64,000 bases of DNA, taken from Dehalobacter alkaniphilus. Its GTDB lineage: Bacteria; Bacillota; Desulfitobacteriia; Desulfitobacteriales; Syntrophobotulaceae. Shown piece after piece: positions 58,747-64,000 of this stretch. The translations under genes were made by a program, and so were the position numbers. Position 1 is the stretch's first letter. Each line of letters opens with the position of its first letter. The notes under the pieces are model-generated. The model searched no databases. It saw only the letters and a program-made list of their open reading frames with translations, and was not told where the DNA came from. The stretch covers positions 2,232,001 through 2,296,000 of the forward strand of contig CP148031.1 of the NCBI GenBank assembly GCA_040500365.1. The letters run 5' to 3'.

Positions 58747-60129
58747 TTAAAGAATATACTTTGACAGGTCCTGATTCTTCGCAACATCGCCGACCCGTTT
58801 CTGGATATACTCCCGGTTAATGGTGATGGAATAATCCTCCGGCAGTTCTGAAGCTTCGAACGAAAGCTCCTCCAAGACTTTTTCGACAATGGTATGCAGT
58901 CTCCGTGCCCCGATATTTTCCGTGTAAGCGTTGACATTGTAAGCAATCTGGGCTATTTCTTCAATCGCATTTTCGGAAAAAATGACGTCTATGCCCTCTG
59001 TAGAGAGCAGCGCGCCATACTGTTTAATCAGTGAAGCCTGCGGTTCAATCAGAATCCGTTTAAAATCTGCAACACTCAACGATTCCAGCTCGACACGGAT
59101 CGGCAGTCTTCCCTGGAGTTCCGGTATCAGATCGGAAGGTTTCGCTACGTGGAAAGCGCCTGCAGCAATAAACAGAATATGATCCGTCCGGACAGGACCG
59201 TACTTGGTCATTACGGTGGATCCTTCAATCAGCGGCAGAATATCTCGCTGGACCCCTCCGCGGGAAACATCAGGACCGCCTGAAGATTCCTTGCCGGCAA
59301 TCTTATCAATTTCGTCGATAAAAACAATGCCTTCCTGCTCGGTCCGGCGAATGGCTTCCTGCACCGCCTCATCTTGTTCAATCAGATTCTGGGCCTCTTC
59401 CTGAGCCAGAATTCTGCGGGCTTCTTTGACTGTTACTTTGCGTTTTTTGCGTTTCTTCGGAAACATTCCGGCCATCATGTCCTGAATGTTGACGCCGAGC
59501 TCCATGCCTGAAGCACCAAGCATATCCGTATATTGAGAACTTTCTTCAACTTCGATCTCAAGGGTATGCTCCTCGAGCTCTCCTTTTTGAAGCTTTTCTC
59601 TGAGGAATTCCCTGTCTTTTTCTACTTCCGGAGAAGCAGGGCTTTCTTTTTCCGGTTCATTATCCTGGTTGAATAAATACTGAAATGGATTAACATTGGA
59701 TGATTCTTTCTTTTTGCCCGGGACAAGTATTGTTAGAAGACGTTTCTCCGCATTCACCTCAGCCTGAGCTTCAACTTCTTGCATTTTTTCGCTTTTGACC
59801 ATGCGTAAAGCGATCTCGGTCAAATCCCGGATGATCGATTCAACGTCCCTGCCGACATAGCCGACTTCGGTAAACTTCGTGGCTTCCACTTTGGTAAACG
59901 GAGCCTTGACGAGCTTAGCCAGGCGCCGGGCAATCTCTGTCTTGCCTACCCCCGTAGGCCCGATCATTAAAATATTCTTCGGAAGAACATCCTCCTGCAG
60001 GGCTGCAGGCAGAAGCGAGCGGCGGTATCTGTTGCGCAGGGCAATGGCTACGGCTCTTTTGGCCTGTTTTTGCCCAACGATATATTTATCCAGTTCGGCG
60101 ACGATTTCCTTTGGTGTAAGCTGTTCCAT
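58747..60129 (-). CDS. hslU: ATP-dependent protease ATPase subunit HslU/ClpY
   Basis: The product is 460 residues. Walker A is GPTGVGKTEIARRLAKL, the I domain (about 110-240) is charged, Walker B is IVFIDEIDKIA, and the C-terminal YIL end that activates HslV is present. Its ATG overlaps the hslV stop. Confidence 0.96.
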   Translation of the reverse strand: MEQLTPKEIVAELDKYIVGQKQAKRAVAIALRNRYRRSLLPAALQEDVLPKNILMIGPTGVGKTEIARRLAKLVKAPFTKVEATKFTEVGYVGRDVESIIRDLTEIALRMVKSEKMQEVEAQAEVNAEKRLLTILVPGKKKESSNVNPFQYLFNQDNEPEKESPASPEVEKDREFLREKLQKGELEEHTLEIEVEESSQYTDMLGASGMELGVNIQDMMAGMFPKKRKKRKVTVKEARRILAQEEAQNLIEQDEAVQEAIRRTEQEGIVFIDEIDKIAGKESSGGPDVSRGGVQRDILPLIEGSTVMTKYGPVRTDHILFIAAGAFHVAKPSDLIPELQGRLPIRVELESLSVADFKRILIEPQASLIKQYGALLSTEGIDVIFSENAIEEIAQIAYNVNAYTENIGARRLHTIVEKVLEELSFEASELPEDYSITINREYIQKRVGDVAKNQDLSKYIL

Positions 60130-60671
60130 CAGTCCACGTCCTCCAGTTCTTCCACGACAATATTTTCATTGGTATAAACACAAATAGAGGCAGCCACTTT
60201 CATGGCTTCCCTGACAAGCTCTCCCGCGTTAAGATCCGTATGTGTATTCAGGGCGCGCGCCGCGGCCAGCGCGTAATTTCCGCCTGATCCGATCGCGGCA
60301 ATACCGTCATCAGGCTCAATGACTTCCCCTGAGCCGGAAATCAGCAAAATCGTATTTTTATCGGCCACGATCAGCAATGCCTCAAGGTTTCTGAGCATCC
60401 TGTCCGTCCGCCATTCTTTGGCCAACTCTACAGACGCTCTCTGCAAATTGCCGTGATATTCCTCGAGCTTTCCTTCAAATTTTTCGAAAAGCGTAAAAGC
60501 ATCGGCCACAGAACCAGCAAATCCCGCTAGGACTTTTCCTTGATACAAACGGCGAAGCTTACGGGCCGTATGTTTCATAATTGTCGCTTGTCCCATGGTA
60601 ACCTGGCCGTCACCTGCAATAGCCACTTTTGATTCCTTTTTGATTGCGATAATCGTCGTTGCATGAAACAT
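60129..60671 (-). CDS. hslV: ATP-dependent protease peptidase subunit HslV/ClpQ
   Basis: The ATG 9 bp after GAGGGGG gives 180 residues starting MFHATTIIAI. The catalytic Thr of the proteasome beta fold is the first T, so a four-residue propeptide must be removed, a form I recall in other clostridia; the Bacillus protein instead has Ser residues after the Met. IAGDGQVTMGQ and AIGSGGNYALAAARAL are conserved. It forms the double hexamer capped by HslU. Confidence 0.94.
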   Translation of the reverse strand: MFHATTIIAIKKESKVAIAGDGQVTMGQATIMKHTARKLRRLYQGKVLAGFAGSVADAFTLFEKFEGKLEEYHGNLQRASVELAKEWRTDRMLRNLEALLIVADKNTILLISGSGEVIEPDDGIAAIGSGGNYALAAARALNTHTDLNAGELVREAMKVAASICVYTNENIVVEELEDVD

Positions 60672-60773
60672 GAATATGTTCCCCCTCAATTTGCAGTGTA
60701 CTTATTATTTTCTGAAGAGTCAAGGGTAATTTTCAAAAATGCAGTAGCTTTTATGAATATTCTAAATATTACT

Positions 60774-61664
60774 TCATTTTGCTCTCGGATGAGCTTTTAG
60801 GTAGACGCTCCGAAGTTTTTCCCTGGACAGGTGCGTGTAAATCTGGGTTGAAGACAATTTTTTATGCCCCAGCAGCTCCTGAACACTTCTTAAATCCGCG
60901 CCGCCCTCCAGCAGGTGCGTTGCAAATGTATGACGCAGCATATGCGGATGAACATGCTGGTTAAGCTTAGCGGTTTTCTCCAGTTTGTCCAGGATCCGGC
61001 TCACTGAGCGCGAACTTAGCCGCATATCTTTGTAGTTTAAAATCAGCGCTTCCTGTTGATCATCCCGCTGCAGCAGGTATCTTTTGACCGCATCTTCCGC
61101 CGGTTCCGTCAAAGGAACAATCCGCTCCTTTTTCCCTTTCCCGAACACCCTGATCAGGCCGCCATCAAGATCCACATCTGATTTATTCAAGCTGACAAGC
61201 TCGCTTACTCTAAGTCCTGAACCATAAAGCAGTTCGACAATCACCTGGTCGCGCAGTCCGTTCTTTTCATCCTGATTTGAAGCTTCCAGAAGCTTTTCCA
61301 TATGCTCCTGGAAAAGAAAACGCGGGAGATTTTTGCCGACTTTGGGCGTTGCAATTTTCTGTATAGGGTTCTGGCTGACAATTTCTTCGCGGCAGAGAAA
61401 TTTAAAAAAAGAACGCATTGCAGCGATTTTTCGGGCAATGCTTTTTCTTTTCAGTTCCCTTTCCGTCATCTGACCAATGTAACTGCGGACAATATATTTA
61501 TCAATCTGGTTAACTTCAAGACTTTCGGTTTCGATTCCGAGTTCATGGGCAGAGAATTCCAAGAACTGAATGATATCACTCTGATAAGCGGCAAGCGTCA
61601 GTTCGGAAGAATTTCTGGTTTTGAGATAAGCGGAGAACAAATCAAGGGCTTTATCTGCCAGCAC
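60774..61664 (-). CDS. xerC: Tyrosine recombinase XerC/CodV
   Basis: GTG start; 296 residues. N-terminal SAM-like core-binding domain (about 1-90). Catalytic residues are visible: Arg in GSGLRVSEL, Lys in the GKGKKER hairpin, His-xx-Arg in HMLRHTFATHLL, His in LLGHKKLSS and the nucleophile Tyr in TQIYTH. It resolves chromosome dimers at dif. It heads the codY operon. Confidence 0.94.
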   Translation of the reverse strand: MLADKALDLFSAYLKTRNSSELTLAAYQSDIIQFLEFSAHELGIETESLEVNQIDKYIVRSYIGQMTERELKRKSIARKIAAMRSFFKFLCREEIVSQNPIQKIATPKVGKNLPRFLFQEHMEKLLEASNQDEKNGLRDQVIVELLYGSGLRVSELVSLNKSDVDLDGGLIRVFGKGKKERIVPLTEPAEDAVKRYLLQRDDQQEALILNYKDMRLSSRSVSRILDKLEKTAKLNQHVHPHMLRHTFATHLLEGGADLRSVQELLGHKKLSSTQIYTHLSREKLRSVYLKAHPRAK

Positions 61665-61724
61665 TTCGTTTCACCACCCATATTTATAATGTAGTAGACC
61701 GATTCATAAAGACTTTTTCGGGTT

Positions 61725-61832
61725 CGTCTCCGTAATGGATGACCGCTTTCGGCTGTTGTGCCATCCATGGCACAAAAAGCCGCGCTGCGCAATCCATGCT
61801 CCGCTTGACGCTGGACATCCATTACGGAGACT
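61725..61832. repeat. Family A repeat, copy A9
   Basis: Outer arms CGTCTCCGTAATGGATG (61725-61741) and CATCCATTACGGAGACTT (61815-61832) pair perfectly over 15 positions, although their sequence is unrelated to the GTGGGCC arms of A5-A8. The core CGGCTGTTGTGCC/GGCACAAAAAGCCG is the same as in A7. Confidence 0.88.
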
Positions 61833-61885
61833 TGTCTGGAGTAGTATAAGCTTTTTTGGAGTTAGCGTTATTCTGAAACCCTATT

Positions 61886-63196
61886 CTAGAGTTGTTTTTC
61901 TTTGATGAAACTTTCCAGCTCGTGCAGCGCCCTTGCTGATAACCTTGCATTTTTTTCGCGTTTTCCTTTGATTCGTTCTCCAAGAGGAGTGATTAGACCA
62001 AAATTCATATTCATTGGCTGAAAATGAACACTGGGCGAGCCTTCTAAATGGCGGGCGAGTCCGCCAAGCGCTGTTTCAGGCGGGAAGACAAGCGTATCCT
62101 GTCCGTTTAGCAGGCGGCCCATATTCAGTCCGGCCAAAAGCCCACTGGCCGCTGATTCGACATAGCCTTCCACACCTGTAATCTGACCGGCAAAAAACAG
62201 ATCCGGCTTCACCCGGCAGCTAAAATCAGCATTCAGGACTTCAGGTGCATTCAGAAACGAATTCCTGTGCATGACACCGTAACGTACGAACTCAGCGTGT
62301 TCTAAGCCTGGTATCATCCTGAACACGCGTTTTTGTTCGCTCCACTTTAAATGAGTCTGGAAGCCAACTAAATTCAAAAGGCTTCCCTGGATATTTTCTT
62401 TCCGCAGCTGAACAACAGCAAACGGTTTTTTACCGGTATGCGGGTTCATAATCCCGACAGGTTTTAACGGCCCGAACGCCATCGTCATGGGCCCGCGCTG
62501 GGCCATGACCTCGATCGGCATACAGCCTTCAAACACCATATTTTTTTCAAAACCTTGAACCTCGGCAGCTTCGGCCTGAATCAGGGCCTCATAAAAAGTT
62601 TCATACTCTTCTTTGCTGAGCGGGCAATTCAAATAGTCTGCCTCGCCTTTGTCATAGCGGGATGCCCAAAAAGCTTTGGACAGATCAACGGTCTCAAGTT
62701 CGACAATCGGTGCCGCCGCATCAAAGAAAGACAACGCCTCTTTCCCGGTCAGTTGCAGAATATCCGCGGCAAGTTCACCCGTTGTCAGCGGCCCTGTGGC
62801 GATGATCACTTTTTCGTCCGCCGGAATCGTTTTCACTTCCTCGCGGATGATATTAATATTCGGATGACCGGAGACCTTATCGGTAACCATTTGCGCAAAA
62901 AGATTCCTGTCAACAGCCAAAGCCCCTCCGGCCGGCACAGAAGTCTGGTCTGCTGCCGCCATGATCAGCGAATTCAGACGCCTCATTTCTTCCTTGAGCA
63001 GCCCGACAGCATTTTCAAGACCGGCAGCCCTCAGCGAATTACTGCAGACCAGCTCGGCAAATTGTTCCGTTTGATGAACCGGTGTGTTTTTCTGCGGACG
63101 CATTTCATAAAGATCGACTTCGATCCCACGCTGGGCCATCTGCCAGGCAGCTTCAGGCCCCGCAAGGCCTGCGCCAATGATTGTCGCTTTTGCCAT
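61886..63196 (-). CDS. trmFO: Folate-dependent tRNA (uracil-54-C5)-methyltransferase TrmFO
   Basis: The ATG at 63196 (GATGG upstream) gives 436 residues. The FAD Rossmann motif is IGAGLAGPEAAWQ; the family motif TEQFAELVCSNSLRA and the CMPIEVMAQRGPMTMAFGPLKPVG segment with a catalytic Cys are present. It makes m5U54 in tRNA using methylene-tetrahydrofolate. topA-trmFO-xerC is the conserved order. Confidence 0.96.
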   Translation of the reverse strand: MAKATIIGAGLAGPEAAWQMAQRGIEVDLYEMRPQKNTPVHQTEQFAELVCSNSLRAAGLENAVGLLKEEMRRLNSLIMAAADQTSVPAGGALAVDRNLFAQMVTDKVSGHPNINIIREEVKTIPADEKVIIATGPLTTGELAADILQLTGKEALSFFDAAAPIVELETVDLSKAFWASRYDKGEADYLNCPLSKEEYETFYEALIQAEAAEVQGFEKNMVFEGCMPIEVMAQRGPMTMAFGPLKPVGIMNPHTGKKPFAVVQLRKENIQGSLLNLVGFQTHLKWSEQKRVFRMIPGLEHAEFVRYGVMHRNSFLNAPEVLNADFSCRVKPDLFFAGQITGVEGYVESAASGLLAGLNMGRLLNGQDTLVFPPETALGGLARHLEGSPSVHFQPMNMNFGLITPLGERIKGKREKNARLSARALHELESFIKEKQL

Positions 63197-63240
63197 AGTA
63201 CCCATCCTAGTCGTGTAGTATCGTTCTTAGATTCTAATTT

Positions 63241-64000
63241 TTATTCTGTTTCCTTGATTTCTTCGGTAAACCTGCAGTCATGATTGGTGCAGACATATTT
63301 TTTGTTTTTTCTGGTACTTTTCTCGGTCATTACCCCGCCGCACTCCGGACAAGGGTGAGGTGCCGGTTTCTCCCAGGAAATAAAATCACAGTCCGGGTAT
63401 TTGCTGCAGCCGTAAAACTTACGTCCTTTTTTCGATCTCCTGACGACAAGTTTTTCTCCGCATTTCGGGCAGTTTACGCCGATTTCCTCGAGTAAAGGCC
63501 GCGCATTCCGGCAGTCAGGAAAACCCGGGCAAGCCAAAAACTTTCCGAACCGTCCCATCTTGATGACCATATTCCTGCCGCAAAGTTCACAGACTTCATC
63601 TGAAACTTCATCCTCAACTTTGATTTTGCCGATCTTCTGCTCAGCTTTATCAAGTGTAACGGCAAACGGGCCGTAAAATTCTCCGACAATTTTCTTCCAA
63701 TCCGATTTTCCGTCTTCGATATCGTCAAGCTTTTCCTCCATGTTGGCTGTAAACTCCTGGTCAACAATATCCGGAAAATGCTCTTTCAGCAAGTTGATCA
63801 CAATTTCACCAAGTTCGGTTGGAACAAGTTTCTTGTCTTCCTTTGCTACATAGCCCCTCGTTTGAATCGTTTCAATCGTCGGCGCATACGTACTCGGACG
63901 CCCGATCCCCTCTTCCTCCATTTTCCGAACCAAGGTTGCCTCAGTATAACGCGCCGGGGGTTCGGTGAAATGCTGCTTCTCCTGAAGCTGCCTTAACTGC
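63241..64000 (-). CDS. topA: DNA topoisomerase I, C-terminal part (5' end outside window)
   Basis: The minus-strand frame is open to the window edge. TEPPARYTEATLVRKMEEEGIGRPSTYAPTI is the end of the type IA catalytic core. Three C-terminal four-Cys zinc ribbons follow (CELCGRN..CPGFPDC; CPKCGEK..CSKYPDC; CPECGG..CTNHDC). It relaxes negative supercoils. Stop codon at 63241. Confidence 0.96.
   Translation of the reverse strand, partial: QLRQLQEKQHFTEPPARYTEATLVRKMEEEGIGRPSTYAPTIETIQTRGYVAKEDKKLVPTELGEIVINLLKEHFPDIVDQEFTANMEEKLDDIEDGKSDWKKIVGEFYGPFAVTLDKAEQKIGKIKVEDEVSDEVCELCGRNMVIKMGRFGKFLACPGFPDCRNARPLLEEIGVNCPKCGEKLVVRRSKKGRKFYGCSKYPDCDFISWEKPAPHPCPECGGVMTEKSTRKNKKYVCTNHDCRFTEEIKETE

Noticed and set aside
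60129..60671. HslV lacking a nucleophile directly after Met
   Set aside because: The TTI motif is conserved four residues in, and a short MFxx propeptide is a form I recall in other clostridia, so it is not novel.

Overview
The window looks like chromosomal DNA of an endospore-forming Gram-positive clostridium, most likely of the Desulfitobacterium/Dehalobacter/Desulfosporosinus group (Peptococcaceae sensu lato). Reasons: moderate GC, strong GGAGG ribosome sites, many UUG starts, PolC, CodY, RNase J, dipicolinate synthase, and gene orders shared with Bacillus (mlpA-ylxY-pnp-rpsO-ribF-truB; rbfA-infB-ylxQ-ylxR-nusA-rimP-polC-proS; ispG-rseP-dxr-cdsA-uppS-frr-pyrH-tsf-rpsB; codY-hslU-hslV-xerC). 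The genus is an inference. Nearly all genes lie on the minus strand.

Layout. (1) 1-12.8 kb is a type IV pilus island: the end of pilT, two plus-strand prepilins, a sigma-70-like gene with an in-frame UGA in region 4.2, and a minus-strand operon pilC-pilM-pilN-pilO plus three pseudopilin-like genes. A divergent two-gene unit sits between pilT and the first pilin. It encodes a MotA/TolQ/ZorA-like membrane protein with a very long repetitive coiled tail and a protein resembling the EH-signature (ZorC) family. (2) 12.85-14.6 kb holds 14 minus-strand tRNA genes interrupted by three repeat elements. (3) 14.7-22.9 kb carries RNase J, the diaminopimelate/lysine branch (dapA, dapG, asd, dapB), dipicolinate synthase (spoVFA/B) and ymxH. 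(4) 23.3-24.6 kb is one plus-strand MFS transporter. (5) 24.8-46.8 kb carries dut, mlpA, a D,D-carboxypeptidase, ylxY, pnp, rpsO, ribF, truB, nrnA, rbfA, infB, ylxQ, ylxR, nusA, rimP, polC and proS. (6) 47-57.3 kb has isoprenoid, envelope and translation genes. (7) 57.4-64 kb has codY, hslUV, xerC, trmFO and the 3' part of topA.

The genes form coherent modules: lysine/dipicolinate synthesis feeds peptidoglycan and spores; dxr, ispG, uppS and cdsA supply isoprenoid and phospholipid carriers; the infB-nusA block couples transcription to translation.

The least explained material is between and inside these genes. A family of about 80-170 bp multi-hairpin repeats occurs nine times in intergenic gaps, with arms that differ in sequence but stay complementary. 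A second 146-bp family is present twice plus a remnant. IF-2 carries 24 near-identical 11-residue repeats, NusA has a long acidic Tyr-rich tail, and PolC lacks its proofreading exonuclease domain. The ZorA/ZorC-like pair is the best candidate for an undescribed system. No transposase, CRISPR array or rRNA gene was seen.
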